From: Saprospiraceae bacterium
GTDB lineage: Bacteria > Bacteroidota > Bacteroidia > Chitinophagales > Saprospiraceae
Length of the DNA stretch: 64,000 bases
NCBI GenBank assembly: GCA_019638455.1
Contig: JAHBTU010000002.1
Location: 840,501-904,500, forward strand
Direction of reading: 5' to 3'
Made by a program: the position numbers and the translations under genes. Under the pieces are notes generated by a model. That model did no database searches. It was not told where the DNA came from and saw only the letters and a list, made by a program, of their open reading frames with translations. Positions 1-10,069 of the stretch are shown here, piece by piece (positions within the stretch are counted from its first letter, which is position 1; each line of letters starts with the position of its first letter).

Positions 1-3000
1 GTGGAATCCAAGGGGAAAGCAATCGGGTCGCTGGCTTCGGCGTGCACAAACATCTTTAGGCGTTTGAATTGCCTCAAATCCATGTTCAGTGGCTTGAAAA
101 CAGCTCGCGCGTCGCAGTATTGGAGGCTGCAAATTGTCATGGCGAGCGATTGCTCGTTTTGCAACACGTCGGGGAAGGCGCCGACCGATTGTTCCCGCGA
201 AATGCCGAAGGGTATGGTGTAGTTGAATGGTGTTCGGGCGGAGTTGACCTCGATGCTCACGGCGTTCACGTCGAAGGCGGTGGCGCTCCACGGCTGGTCG
301 GTGGGTTTGCAGGAGAGGATGTCCTGCGTGAAGCGCCGCCACTGGTTGCGGCCCAGTTCGAGTGTGGCAAAACGGAACGTGGTGCGCTCGGTGAAGCCTT
401 TCCAGAACAAACGGATGAAGCGGATGGAACGGAAGTCCTGAATGCCGCCGATGGTTTGGCGGGTCTGCAGGTCGAGTGGCACTTTGAAACGATACCAAAC
501 GTAGTAGGGGCCGCCTGCTTCTTTTTGGAACACCACTGTGTCGGTGATGATGGATTTCAGCGTGGGGTCCTCGAAGTCAATGCCCTCGAAGGTGACGATA
601 TTGCCGGATGCGTCGCGGACTTGAACGGCTCCCTTAATCAGGGGGATTTGGTAGCGGAAATAGGATTCGTTTTCGTTGAGCGAGTTGTCGCGGTTGAGGT
701 CTTCGGCGTCGGGGATGTTGGTGGCTGATGGGTTGAGGTTGTTGGTGTTGTTGACGGGGGAGTTGCCTTGTTGGTTGTTGAACTTGCGATAGCGGGTCAA
801 CATGCCCGGCGAGGAGGAGTTGAAGCGCTCGTCGAGGTAAAAGACGAAATCGTCGTTGGAAGGGTCTTCAAGGATTTCAGTTTTGGCGTTGGGGCTGAGG
901 TCTGAGCCTTGAATGAGCGCCAGCCAATCGCTGAAGTTGTCTCGTTCGCCGTCATTGTCCAAACCATCGAGGCCGACGTCTTGCAAGCCGCGTTTGGAGG
1001 GGTCGTTGTCGAACGCATTGACGACGGGAGGCAACACGGGCACTCGGCCCCATGGGGTGCGTGCTGTGGTTCCGGTGCCTTGCCCTGTCGGCAGTGCATT
1101 TTCAAAAAACTGCCGTCCGTCGCGCATGATGTCTTCGGAGATGGTGCCGAGGTCAATATACATGGTTCCGTCGGTGGAGACGTTGCCGGGGTCGTCGGTT
1201 TTTTCCATGTAGGGGTTGAGCATCCAGAACTCCACAAACTCGATGTTGGCTGCCTCAAAGTCGTTGGTGTTCAATGCTCGCATGATGCCTGCCCAGCGGG
1301 TGGCTGGCTCGTTTAGTTTGCCCGTTATGCCGATGCCTTTTGTGTATCCGGGGTAGCCGTCGCCGGGCAAGTCGAAGTTGTAGGGGCCTCTGTCGCGGGG
1401 ATAGACGGTCACATCGAACGAGCGCAGGTTGGATTGTTCCAGTGGTGTCAGTTGTCGGTTGGGAAAAATGTCTTGATATTGTATGATGCGCGAGTATGGG
1501 TTGACCGCATCAATGCCGTCGCGGGCGCTTGGGTCGGGCACATACCAAGTGATGCCTGCGCGGTTGGCCCCGCGTGCCAAGATGATGTTGGTGTCGAGGA
1601 AAGCACTGGATTCGGGGAACAGTTGGTCGTCGCCTTGTGGGGTAGAGGCGATGACCCAAGCATTGGCGGGGTTGGCCAGCGGCAAGTTGGCTGTTGTCCC
1701 CTCAAAGTCGTCAATATAGACGGTTCCTCCTTTTTCGCCGCCTTGGTTGATGGCGCGGTTGTGTCCGGGGCGGAGGGCTGCTATTTCTGCCTGCGCGGTG
1801 ATGCTCGATGGTTCTTTGGTGGAAATAAAGGGCAGTTTGTCAACAAGTCTGGTGAGCCAGGGGGCATCTTTTGAGATGTTGAAGTCCAGCCCATACATTT
1901 TGTTGTTGATGGGGTCTTCGCCGATGTTGACCTTTTGCGTCAGCGGGCGCTCGAAAAGGTTCATGTATGTGGCCCCTATATTGATATCTTTGCTGAGCTC
2001 GTAGTCGAATCTCATGCCGAGCATGGAGCGGCTTTGGAAGCCAAATAGGGTGTTGTCCTCATAGCTGACGCTCACGTTTTGCCCTGATTGCAGGATGGCA
2101 TCGTTCAGGATTTTGACGCGGCCAATGTTGTAGTCCACTTGGTAGTCCTGCCCTTCTATGAGTTGTCGTCCGCCTGCGCTCACACGCACGGAACCTCTTG
2201 GCAGGTTGAAGGTGCCAAGCGAAATTTCCGAGGAGGTGCTGGATTTGTATTGGCCTCTCAGCGTGAAACGGTTGAGCTGTTGGAACTCCCGCGCACGGAA
2301 CAAAGTAGAGTCGTACAGTTGGGGGTAAGCATACCGATTGATGGTTTCTTGCGACACGCCCGAGTTGGCCATTGTGTCAGCCAAATAACGGCCAAAAGGT
2401 TCCAACACCGGGAACATGACGCGGCCGCTGCGGAGGTTGATGGTGAGGCCCGGCACGAAGTCGAAAATGCCGTCGGGGCCGGGGTCGCCTTGCAGGTTAA
2501 GATTGTCAAGCCCGAACACTTGGAGCAAGGGGCGCGAGCGCAGGTTGGCAGGGAGGGTAGCGTCGTCGAGGAAGCGTTTTTGTCCTTTTCCGGGGTCTTC
2601 GTAGAAAATGTCGAATCGGAACTCGTTGGGGTCCACGTTGGCTGCGCCGACCGCGTACACGTTTTTCATCATCAAGTCCCATATTGGGTAGCGCACGTTG
2701 GCTGTGGTGCTTTTGAGCATCTTGAGGAAGAGCACGTTCTGATTGAGCGAGTCGCCGTTGGGCACATCGCTCGTGAACTCACCAATTTTGTATGGTTGTC
2801 CGTTGTAGGTGTATTCCAATGCCACAGCCACCACTTGGTCGGGTTGCACGTTGAGATTGACGCTCAGGAAGCCGAGTTGTTCGTGGTAGGTATATTCCGC
2901 TGGGGAGAGCAACCTTCCGCGCACTTTCTCGAAGTCGCGGATTTGCGTCATGCCGTAGGGGGGGGTGGTCAGTCGGCTCACGATCTTATCGGAAAAGCGG

Positions 3001-4358
3001 AATGCCTTGTCAGCCTTGATGTCTGCGGCGATTTGCGGGTAAATTTGGTTGTTGCTGTTGTCGGGCAAGGGATTGCCTTTGATGTCTCGTGCTGGCGGTG
3101 CCGGAAGCGAAAAATCCGGGCACAGTGGGCAATCTGGCACATCGCCATCGAGGTAAGGGGCGGGTTCGGCCAAGTCCATGATTGCCACGATGTCGCGGAC
3201 GTTTTCCGTCACCAATTTGTCGTTGGTTATCCACACCTCCATGCGCGTGATGTTGAACAACGACATGGGCACGGGTAGGCACGACATGGCTGGCTCGAAC
3301 TCGTTGCGGTTCCACTGGCTGATGAGGAAGTGGCGGTTTTCGTCGTATTCGTCAATGGGTTTCTCAAACAATTGGACTTGGGCGCCACCTTGCAAGTTGA
3401 GGTTTTGTTGTCTGGAGCGTTGTTGCGCCAACAAAAAAGTCCAGCGGAGGTGGCCGAATTTCATTTCCGTTTTCACACCAAACAGGTTTTGGGCGCCTTT
3501 GATAAGGTTGGAGCGCAGCGGCATGGACACGTTGCCAGCTTCTATATTTTGCAAAATCTCATCTTCCCCAAAAGTCTTGGTGTCATACTTGATTTTCATC
3601 TGATTGTCAAAATCGAAGGTCGCCCGCGTGTTGTAGTTGAAGTTGAGGTCGAGCTTTTCGCCGATTTTCCCCGCCGCGCTCATGTTGATATCCATGTCGA
3701 AATCGAATATCCCGGTGCGTTGTTGGCGCAGGGTCAGAATGGGGTTTTGAATCTTTTGATAGTTGAAACCAAAGGTCAGGTTGATGTTGCCCTGTGGCCT
3801 GACGGTGACCTCCGTGCCGCCGAACAAGCGGTCCACCAAGGAGGTCTTGACATCGAATTTGGCAATCGGGTCAGCAAGGCCGCTGCCGCTGCCGTCGCCC
3901 GGCATGCTCACTCCCTGCAAGCGGTCGAAGTAGTCTCGTTGCTGTTTTTCGTCGCGCCATTTCACATACTCGCTGAAGGTCATGTAGGTGGGTGCCCGAT
4001 AATAGTCGTCGCCGATTTTTTCCGTCACGATGTACATATTGGTCTCGGGGTCGTACTCCACTTTTTGCTCTATGGCTTTGGGGTCTTTCAAATCAATTGG
4101 GTTGGCGCCGCCGCTGTTGATGAAATCACCAAAGCGTTCGCCTAAGGGAGGGAAAGTGTCCGACGGAGCGGTGGCTGTTCGTCTGACGGCCTGAACGTCG
4201 TTAGATGCTGGCGGATATTCGACCGCCAACGAAGGTTTTTTTTCCGGGAAAAATATCGTGAGCACGCTTTCTTTTACACTTTCGGGGTGGGAGAAGGCGT
4301 ACAAAGTGGCGAGGCAAAGCAGTCCGGTTAGCGCAAGAAGGAAATTCTTCTTCGTCAT
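1..4358 (-). CDS. sprA: SprA, T9SS outer-membrane translocon (3' end outside window)
   Basis: SprA is the giant outer-membrane barrel through which T9SS cargo leaves the periplasm; it is also required for gliding in motile relatives. The frame is open from an ATG at 4358 to the window edge, giving 1452 codons of a protein usually about 2300-2500 residues long. It starts with a signal peptide (MTKKNFLLALTGLLCLATLYA). Family-typical stretches follow: FGGTEVTVRPQGNINLTFG near residue 180, then a segment reading GEKLDLNFNYNTRATFDFDN. The last residues visible (RLKMFVHAEA...) also fit the family. All long reading frames on the opposite strand here are antisense shadows. It supplies the export route for the T9SS-sorted proteins in this window. 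The call is firm; only the C-terminal part is missing. Confidence 0.95.
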   Translation of the reverse strand, partial: MTKKNFLLALTGLLCLATLYAFSHPESVKESVLTIFFPEKKPSLAVEYPPASNDVQAVRRTATAPSDTFPPLGERFGDFINSGGANPIDLKDPKAIEQKVEYDPETNMYIVTEKIGDDYYRAPTYMTFSEYVKWRDEKQQRDYFDRLQGVSMPGDGSGSGLADPIAKFDVKTSLVDRLFGGTEVTVRPQGNINLTFGFNYQKIQNPILTLRQQRTGIFDFDMDINMSAAGKIGEKLDLNFNYNTRATFDFDNQMKIKYDTKTFGEDEILQNIEAGNVSMPLRSNLIKGAQNLFGVKTEMKFGHLRWTFLLAQQRSRQQNLNLQGGAQVQLFEKPIDEYDENRHFLISQWNRNEFEPAMSCLPVPMSLFNITRMEVWITNDKLVTENVRDIVAIMDLAEPAPYLDGDVPDCPLCPDFSLPAPPARDIKGNPLPDNSNNQIYPQIAADIKADKAFRFSDKIVSRLTTPPYGMTQIRDFEKVRGRLLSPAEYTYHEQLGFLSVNLNVQPDQVVAVALEYTYNGQPYKIGEFTSDVPNGDSLNQNVLFLKMLKSTTANVRYPIWDLMMKNVYAVGAANVDPNEFRFDIFYEDPGKGQKRFLDDATLPANLRSRPLLQVFGLDNLNLQGDPGPDGIFDFVPGLTINLRSGRVMFPVLEPFGRYLADTMANSGVSQETINRYAYPQLYDSTLFRAREFQQLNRFTLRGQYKSSTSSEISLGTFNLPRGSVRVSAGGRQLIEGQDYQVDYNIGRVKILNDAILQSGQNVSVSYEDNTLFGFQSRSMLGMRFDYELSKDINIGATYMNLFERPLTQKVNIGEDPINNKMYGLDFNISKDAPWLTRLVDKLPFISTKEPSSITAQAEIAALRPGHNRAINQGGEKGGTVYIDDFEGTTANLPLANPANAWVIASTPQGDDQLFPESSAFLDTNIILARGANRAGITWYVPDPSARDGIDAVNPYSRIIQYQDIFPNRQLTPLEQSNLRSFDVTVYPRDRGPYNFDLPGDGYPGYTKGIGITGKLNEPATRWAGIMRALNTNDFEAANIEFVEFWMLNPYMEKTDDPGNVSTDGTMYIDLGTISEDIMRDGRQFFENALPTGQGTGTTARTPWGRVPVLPPVVNAFDNDPSKRGLQDVGLDGLDNDGERDNFSDWLALIQGSDLSPNAKTEILEDPSNDDFVFYLDERFNSSSPGMLTRYRKFNNQQGNSPVNNTNNLNPSATNIPDAEDLNRDNSLNENESYFRYQIPLIKGAVQVRDASGNIVTFEGIDFEDPTLKSIITDTVVFQKEAGGPYYVWYRFKVPLDLQTRQTIGGIQDFRSIRFIRLFWKGFTERTTFRFATLELGRNQWRRFTQDILSCKPTDQPWSATAFDVNAVSIEVNSARTPFNYTIPFGISREQSVGAFPDVLQNEQSLAMTICSLQYCDARAVFKPLNMDLRQFKRLKMFVHAEASDPIAFPLDS

Positions 4359-4565
4359 TTTCGATAAAGCAGGTGGATTTGTCGGTGGGCAACTCTCGCG
4401 CAACGGTGACAGAGAAGCTGATTGTGGCAGTGTTTTTTTCTGAAAATCAACGTGTTGTCATCGCCTCGCGCACGAATTGCCAATTGGAAAAAGATTAAGC
4501 GTGGGGTTGACGCAGAAAGGCGCGGCAGGGTTGCCTGATGCGGTGGGCGATATGCGCACAAAACA

Positions 4566-4599
4566 GAAGCCCGCACTGCTCTTGTGCAGCGCGGGCTTC
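4566..4599 (-). terminator. Hairpin terminator after the T9SS propeller gene
   Basis: A 14-bp stem (GAAGCCCGCACTGC against GCAGCGCGGGCTTC, one mismatch) closes a six-base loop. It lies about 58 bp past the stop codon of the minus-strand gene at 4657 and about 200 bp before the sprA start. On the minus strand it is followed by a moderately T-rich run, so it probably ends transcription of the propeller gene and separates it from sprA. Confidence 0.6.
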
Positions 4600-4656
4600 A
4601 AATTATGTTTCATGAATGTAACCTCTTCGGGATGGCCTCTTACTAAAATTCCTTCA

Positions 4657-7569
4657 TCATCGCGCCATAAGCTTCCCGGAGGCTACCAGCTTACCATCGG
4701 CGGTAAGCTGGTAGAAGATTACTCCAGCCGGGAGTTGATGTCGGAACAATCGGAAAGTGGGATGATTAAAGAAAGAATCGGTAAGTAATCGGCCTTGGGA
4801 ATCGTACAGTCGCAAACCAAAGGTTCGCGCTTGCACGCCCTTCACTTCAAAGGTGGCCATATCGTCCATTGGGTTAGGATACACCCGCAGGTCGGCACCC
4901 GGATAGTGAATTTCTTTCGTCTTCACGATGAGGTATATCGAATCCTCGCAGACGGTGTGAAAAGTCTGGTTCGTGATAACCGGAGCATTGAAGTCAAAGT
5001 AGATAGCAGCGCTGTTGAGGATTTTTGCCCCGCATTCCAAAGTCGGTTTTTGGGATACGCGAAACTTGACAAAACCCTCGCTTGCGCTGCTACCCGGCAC
5101 AAGATTAATGTTGGGGAGTGTGAACTGCACGATGCCATTTCCATAGACTTCAAAATCATAGGGATGGCTGGCAGCGCCTGGATAAACCGTGCTTGGGTCG
5201 AGTGTAGCGGACAAGGTGTCGCGGATGATGACTTGCTGCACGGTGGTTGTCCCGGTGTTGCGGAACTGGATTAAAAAGTCCAAATCGGTTTCAGGACTGA
5301 CGTAGTGGGCCACGTCATAGCCTTTGGGATGACCTCTCTTAAGAAATGTCGGGTTGTAATCGGTTTCGTTGCTTTCCTGGCAGTCCGTCTCGACAAAGGC
5401 GTCGGCATCGTCCTCCGGGAACATGGTATAGAACCCAAGCGATATCGGATTCTGTGTATTATCGGTTTTGCATCCTTCTATTGCCGCTGTCGGATACCCC
5501 GCGCCCGGATAGCCGGGGCTTTGGGTAGCGATGATGCGGATGGTTTTGTTGTTGGCCTCGCGGCTCCACACTTCCACTTCGCCCAACGGGCCAAGCGTGC
5601 CCGGGGGTAGTGTGTAATCGGGGTCGCCTGGGGGGATAAGCATGATTAAATCTTCCGCAATTACATAGCTAATAGGTGTAGTTACGGGGTTGATGGTACG
5701 ATTGAGCAAAGACAAACGCACGGTGTCGCCGTCGCAACGCGCTCTCGCCCCGATTATCGAGCCATCCCAGTTGACGGTCGGCGCACAAAAAGTGTCGGGA
5801 TAAATATGTGCTACTGCGCAATGCGTTTGACCCGTAATCGTGCCGCAGTCCAAAAACGCTGTAAACTTGAAGCTGCCGCATTCTCCTTCCGCAAGCGTCC
5901 CGATGTTGAACGCATAATTGTTGCTGCCCGGGGGAGTCTCGACACCGGGAATGGTGCTGGAAACCAAGCTCAAGGCGGGGTCTAAGGCGACTTCAACGCG
6001 CGTGTTGTTGGATGCGGATGAGCCTGTGTTGCAGTACCGCACGGTGTAAACATTGTCGGCACAGCGACGCAAAATGGGGGTAGCAATATCTATTTCGTTG
6101 CGCGGGCATAAGTATTTTGCCTGAATCGGTATCTGTACGTCAACTGTGTCATAAAACTGGGGCACCGATACTTTCACTACCCCGTTGCAGGCTTCCCAAT
6201 TGTCGTTGGGCGCAAAAAGCTTGATGTCGTACTGACCCGTATCAACAGCCAAGCGAAAGTTGCCGCCCTGCGCGGATACCGCATAGCGCGAGAAATTGGG
6301 GCTTGTGATGCTAACCACCCAGCCTTCCATGTCCTTTTCCCCTGCGTCTTTCGTGCAGTTGACATTCAAGTCCTGAAAGATATTGCCCTCAATATAACTG
6401 GTGAAAACCAGACAATTCAAATCGGCTTTGACCAGATAAGCGTTTGATTCGGAAGAATTGAAAAATGGGTTGCTGTAGCCCGCCGCTGCTGCGCCACCAT
6501 CGGGGGTAGCTACCACTCCAAACCCTTCATCGGCACCTGCTTTCCCCACCAGCACGTCGCACAACTTTTCACCCTCTTCGTTTAAGCGGGCCAGATACAA
6601 ATCCCCTAAGGTACCGCCTGTGTCAATGTCTTTTCTGCCCGCCACAAAAAAGCCTTTGCTTTTGTCGGCGGAGATACTGTTAAAAACCGTTTTGGGGTAA
6701 GTTTTTGACCACATAAAGAAGGGGCTGCCGCTGCCATCTATTTTCATCACAAAACCAGCACCGCCTTGACCTTGATTGGTGCTGCCCGCCAGCACAAAAT
6801 GACCATCCAGTGTCGGTGCGATGGCTCTGGCAATGTCATCCAAATTGGAGAAACCGTAAGTGTTTTCCCAAATAACATCTCCATCTGCGTCGAGCCTGAT
6901 GGCATAGAACTGAAAATCGCCGGGGAGCGCGGTCTGCACGCGGAAACTGCCTGCAACCACCAAATCGCCTTCGGGGGTCAGCACTATGGCATTGCCTTGC
7001 TCCTTGGTGGCAGGCTGTCCAATGGTTTTTTCCCAAAGCACTTCCCCTTTTGCATCTGTTTTGATGAGGTAAACATCCTCTGTCCATTCTCCCGTCACTT
7101 GTATCAAATGGTTGACGGTGTACCCGACTACCATCAAACTGCCATCGGATAGTTCCACAATCCCCCTAGCCTCATCGTTCTGATTACCGCCGAATATCCT
7201 CGTCCATAACACATTGCCGAAAGCATCCGTCTTGAGCAGGTAGGCATTGCGTCCTCCTGGGCCTATCCCTTGTATATTGCCAGCTATGGCATAACCACTG
7301 TCGCGAGTGGCTACAATGGCTTTACCCTCTGCAAAGAAGCCTCCCGTGGGATAATTCTTGCTCCATTGCAAGTCGCCATCGGCATCAGTCTTAATCAAGT
7401 AAATCTGACCAAGGTTGTAAAAACCTGTCATCACATAGCCACCATCGGGCGTTTGCGTGATGGCGTTCAGTTGGTCCAGTCCTCCGCCACCATACACGCG
7501 CTCCCAACCCTGCCCGACAACGAGCGTTGCGAACAGCAGGAATGAGGCAGTCAAAAAATGCTTAAACAT
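4657..7569 (-). CDS. Secreted propeller/DUF11 protein with T9SS type A sorting domain
   Basis: This is a 970-residue exported protein. The start at 7569 is preferred over an upstream in-frame ATG (7659) because it begins directly with a signal peptide (MFKHFLTASFLLFATLVVGQ). Residues about 20-390 carry repeats of the pattern YGG...D...I..T.DGGY...G with YLIKTDA.G motifs, typical of beta-propeller surface proteins. A carboxypeptidase-regulatory-like segment follows, then DUF11/DUF7619-type domains ending in IYFDFNAPVITN. The C-terminal 80 residues (LRVYPNPMDDMATFEV ... LPAGVIFYQLTADGKLVASG) form a type A sorting domain, recognised by T9SS for export and attachment. The ligand is unknown. A likely terminator follows its stop. 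Confidence 0.85.
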   Translation of the reverse strand: MFKHFLTASFLLFATLVVGQGWERVYGGGGLDQLNAITQTPDGGYVMTGFYNLGQIYLIKTDADGDLQWSKNYPTGGFFAEGKAIVATRDSGYAIAGNIQGIGPGGRNAYLLKTDAFGNVLWTRIFGGNQNDEARGIVELSDGSLMVVGYTVNHLIQVTGEWTEDVYLIKTDAKGEVLWEKTIGQPATKEQGNAIVLTPEGDLVVAGSFRVQTALPGDFQFYAIRLDADGDVIWENTYGFSNLDDIARAIAPTLDGHFVLAGSTNQGQGGAGFVMKIDGSGSPFFMWSKTYPKTVFNSISADKSKGFFVAGRKDIDTGGTLGDLYLARLNEEGEKLCDVLVGKAGADEGFGVVATPDGGAAAAGYSNPFFNSSESNAYLVKADLNCLVFTSYIEGNIFQDLNVNCTKDAGEKDMEGWVVSITSPNFSRYAVSAQGGNFRLAVDTGQYDIKLFAPNDNWEACNGVVKVSVPQFYDTVDVQIPIQAKYLCPRNEIDIATPILRRCADNVYTVRYCNTGSSASNNTRVEVALDPALSLVSSTIPGVETPPGSNNYAFNIGTLAEGECGSFKFTAFLDCGTITGQTHCAVAHIYPDTFCAPTVNWDGSIIGARARCDGDTVRLSLLNRTINPVTTPISYVIAEDLIMLIPPGDPDYTLPPGTLGPLGEVEVWSREANNKTIRIIATQSPGYPGAGYPTAAIEGCKTDNTQNPISLGFYTMFPEDDADAFVETDCQESNETDYNPTFLKRGHPKGYDVAHYVSPETDLDFLIQFRNTGTTTVQQVIIRDTLSATLDPSTVYPGAASHPYDFEVYGNGIVQFTLPNINLVPGSSASEGFVKFRVSQKPTLECGAKILNSAAIYFDFNAPVITNQTFHTVCEDSIYLIVKTKEIHYPGADLRVYPNPMDDMATFEVKGVQARTFGLRLYDSQGRLLTDSFFNHPTFRLFRHQLPAGVIFYQLTADGKLVASGKLMAR

Positions 7570-7816
7570 GAGATTGCGGATTAGGCTTGGCAATAGCCTT
7601 TGTTTGACGATACAAAAGTGCGGGTGATGTTTCGACGTGTAAAAGACAAAAAAAAGCATTTGTTGAGTAGCTTAGAATGGCGATTTTTTTTGAAAATTGA
7701 GGCGAATTTTTCAAAAATTTAAAAAATAAATGAATTTTGAACCTTAATCCTCAAAAAATATTTAGATTTTCGATGGCTGTTTTGAAGTTTTGTTGAATAG
7801 ATAATTTAAAAATTTC

Positions 7817-9229
7817 ATGCAAAAAAGTGTTTTGGTGGAGATTCTCCGCTCCCTTGAAAAGAAGGAGATGCGCGACCTCAACAAATGGCTGCAATCGCCA
7901 GCGCACAACCAACGACAGGATGTAGTCAGGTTGTTCGACTACCTGGGCAAACATCTCTCGGACGAGGGCGAGTCGTTGGGAAAGGAGGTGGCTTGGCAAG
8001 CGGTGTTCCCTGGGCAGCCATACGACGATGCCTATATGCGTCAAGTGATGTACTTTCTGTTGAAGGCAGTAGAGGAGTACTTGGTTTTTTCATACTACAC
8101 ACGCGACGGCGTGCGCTACCAGCTGGCGCTTTCGCGGATTTACCGACGGCGAAAATTAGACAAAGCCTATAAGCAGGCGCATCGCTTGGGTTGGGAAAAC
8201 CTTCACAAACAACCGTTGCGCAACGATTTTTACCTGCTCAACAAATTCTTCTTCGAACAGGTGGAATACGAGCATCGCATGAACATCACCCAAAATGCAC
8301 CAGTCAACCTACAGGAAACAGCCGACGCATTGGAGAGATGGTTTTTGGAAGAGCGTCTACGCATCAGCAAGGATATGTTGGCACATCAAAGCATTTATCA
8401 GAAAATAAATTACGACCATGGACTGCTGCAGGAAGTATTGGCCTATGCTAACAACAAGGCAATGCTGCATGAGCCCGCCATAGGCGTTTATTACAATACT
8501 TACATGGCGCTCACCCATCCGGAGGAAGAAGCCTATTTTGATGAATTGGAGCGAAGGATCCACAATCAAATGGCGTTTTTTAATCGGTCAGAGGTACGGA
8601 CTCTATATCTCGCAGCATTAAACTACTGTGTGCCAAAAATCAATCAAGGCAGGCAAGACTTTTACAGAAGAGCCTTCGAGCTGTATCGTAGCGGGGTGGA
8701 AACAAAAATACTTTTGGAAAACGACAATCTTTCACGATACACCTTTTTGAACACAGTAAGCAGCGCCTTGAAAGTAGGGGAATTTGACTGGGCCGAAAAG
8801 TTTGTTGAAAATTTTAAACAGTATTTGGAAGAAAAACAACGGCATGGCACAGTCAACTTTGGTCTTGCTCGCCTCTTTTTTGAAAAGGGGGAGTATGATA
8901 CCGCACAGCGTTACTTGGTGGCTTTTGAGTATGATGATATGTTGCAAAATATCGTGGCCAAAACAATGCTTCTCAAAATTTACTACGAACAGGATGAGTT
9001 TGATGCCTTCGAGTCACTCCTCGAAAGCCTCCGCATCTACCTACAACGCAAGGAAGCATTGGACCCCACCCGTAAAGCTGCCTACAAAAACATGATAAGC
9101 TTGATGAAAAAAATGTTGCACCTCAACATCTACTCCAAGCCCCAGAAAGAAAAATTTCGCGAAATGGCCACCCAGACCAACCCGTTGGCAGAGCGGGAGT
9201 GGTTGTTGAGGCAGGTGGACGGGAAATAA
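7817..9229 (+). CDS. Conserved helical hypothetical protein
   Basis: A 470-residue protein with no signal peptide or membrane segment. It is rich in Leu, Glu, Tyr and Phe and looks almost wholly alpha-helical; the second half (about 260-400) has spaced YL..A...F..GEYD..A-like units suggestive of TPR-type repeats. I do not recognise a named family or active-site motif. It is separated from the downstream signal peptidase gene by only 13 bp, so the two are probably co-transcribed. The region upstream (7570-7816) is very AT-rich and lies between divergent genes, so it must hold promoters for both. A cytoplasmic scaffold or regulatory role is possible but unsupported. Confidence 0.7.
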   Translation: MQKSVLVEILRSLEKKEMRDLNKWLQSPAHNQRQDVVRLFDYLGKHLSDEGESLGKEVAWQAVFPGQPYDDAYMRQVMYFLLKAVEEYLVFSYYTRDGVRYQLALSRIYRRRKLDKAYKQAHRLGWENLHKQPLRNDFYLLNKFFFEQVEYEHRMNITQNAPVNLQETADALERWFLEERLRISKDMLAHQSIYQKINYDHGLLQEVLAYANNKAMLHEPAIGVYYNTYMALTHPEEEAYFDELERRIHNQMAFFNRSEVRTLYLAALNYCVPKINQGRQDFYRRAFELYRSGVETKILLENDNLSRYTFLNTVSSALKVGEFDWAEKFVENFKQYLEEKQRHGTVNFGLARLFFEKGEYDTAQRYLVAFEYDDMLQNIVAKTMLLKIYYEQDEFDAFESLLESLRIYLQRKEALDPTRKAAYKNMISLMKKMLHLNIYSKPQKEKFREMATQTNPLAEREWLLRQVDGK

Positions 9230-9242
9230 ATTCGTCGTTTCT

Positions 9243-10034
9243 TTGCAGACTTTTTCACTAAAACACTCAGAATTGAAACAGGGATATAAAGTCGTGTTGC
9301 TGGTGCTGCTGGTGCTACTGATTGACCAGAGTTTCAAATTTTACATCAAGACGAATTTCAGAATCAACGAGCAGGTCTATCTCTTCGGCCTTGAATGGGC
9401 GCGGCTGCTGTTCGTTGAGAACGAAGGCATGGCCTTTGGCATCAAGTTCAATGTGGACCATGGCGGTTTCGATTATGGGAAACTGATATTGAGCCTGTTC
9501 CGCATCCTGATGGTGACGGGACTGATTTGGTACACCAAAGTGCTACTGAAAGCCAATGCCCCCATGGGATTTGTCTATTGCGTCGGGTTGATTACCGCCG
9601 GGGCGTTGGGCAACATCATTGATAGCACTTTTTACGCACTTATTTTTAGTGGAGATTACCACGAGGTGGCCCGATTGATGCCTTTTGGCCAAGGTTACGG
9701 CCTGGATGAAGGGCTGCCCATGCGCGGATTTTTGCACGGGCGCGTGGTGGATATGTTGTACTTCCCGATGTTCAACATCAACCTGCCCGAATGGCTCGGG
9801 GGGGGCAGTTTCCTGTTTTTTAGCCCTATATTCAATGTGGCCGATGCTGCCATCACGACGGGCGTTTTGAGCATCCTGCTTTTCCAGCGTCGCTTTTTTC
9901 GCGATGGTTTTGTGGAGGAGCCTAAGCCCCCTGTCTCCGTGGAGGAGGCATTGCCCATCGAAGAAATGACCACACCTGCTTTGGAAGAAGACGTAGCGGA
10001 CACGCCGTCGAAAGAAAAAAATGAGGAGGCGTGA
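9243..10034 (+). CDS. lspA: Lipoprotein signal peptidase (signal peptidase II)
   Basis: LspA is the inner-membrane aspartyl protease that removes signal peptides from prolipoproteins. The 263-residue product has an N-terminal membrane helix (VVLLVLLVLLIDQSFKF), the conserved VENEGMAFGI segment, and two catalytic-Asp motifs: GALGNIIDS and, near residue 200, FNVADAAIT. A 40-residue acidic Pro/Glu tail extends the C-terminus beyond the family core, as is common in Bacteroidota. The start is uncertain: TTG at 9243 gives the longest form, but further TTG/GTG codons lie within the next 20 codons. It follows the helical hypothetical gene closely and converges with the MoxR gene. Many lipoproteins in this window are its likely substrates. 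Confidence 0.92.
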   Translation: MQTFSLKHSELKQGYKVVLLVLLVLLIDQSFKFYIKTNFRINEQVYLFGLEWARLLFVENEGMAFGIKFNVDHGGFDYGKLILSLFRILMVTGLIWYTKVLLKANAPMGFVYCVGLITAGALGNIIDSTFYALIFSGDYHEVARLMPFGQGYGLDEGLPMRGFLHGRVVDMLYFPMFNINLPEWLGGGSFLFFSPIFNVADAAITTGVLSILLFQRRFFRDGFVEEPKPPVSVEEALPIEEMTTPALEEDVADTPSKEKNEEA

Positions 10035-10069
10035 AGTGGCTCGCGTCCCGAACGGCGAATGAACCTTCG

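Noticed and set aside
69..4145. Several long plus-strand frames (e.g. 2088-3278 and 3330-4145)
   Set aside because: They are antisense to sprA, whose protein shows clear family motifs; the plus-strand products have no recognisable similarity and unusual composition.
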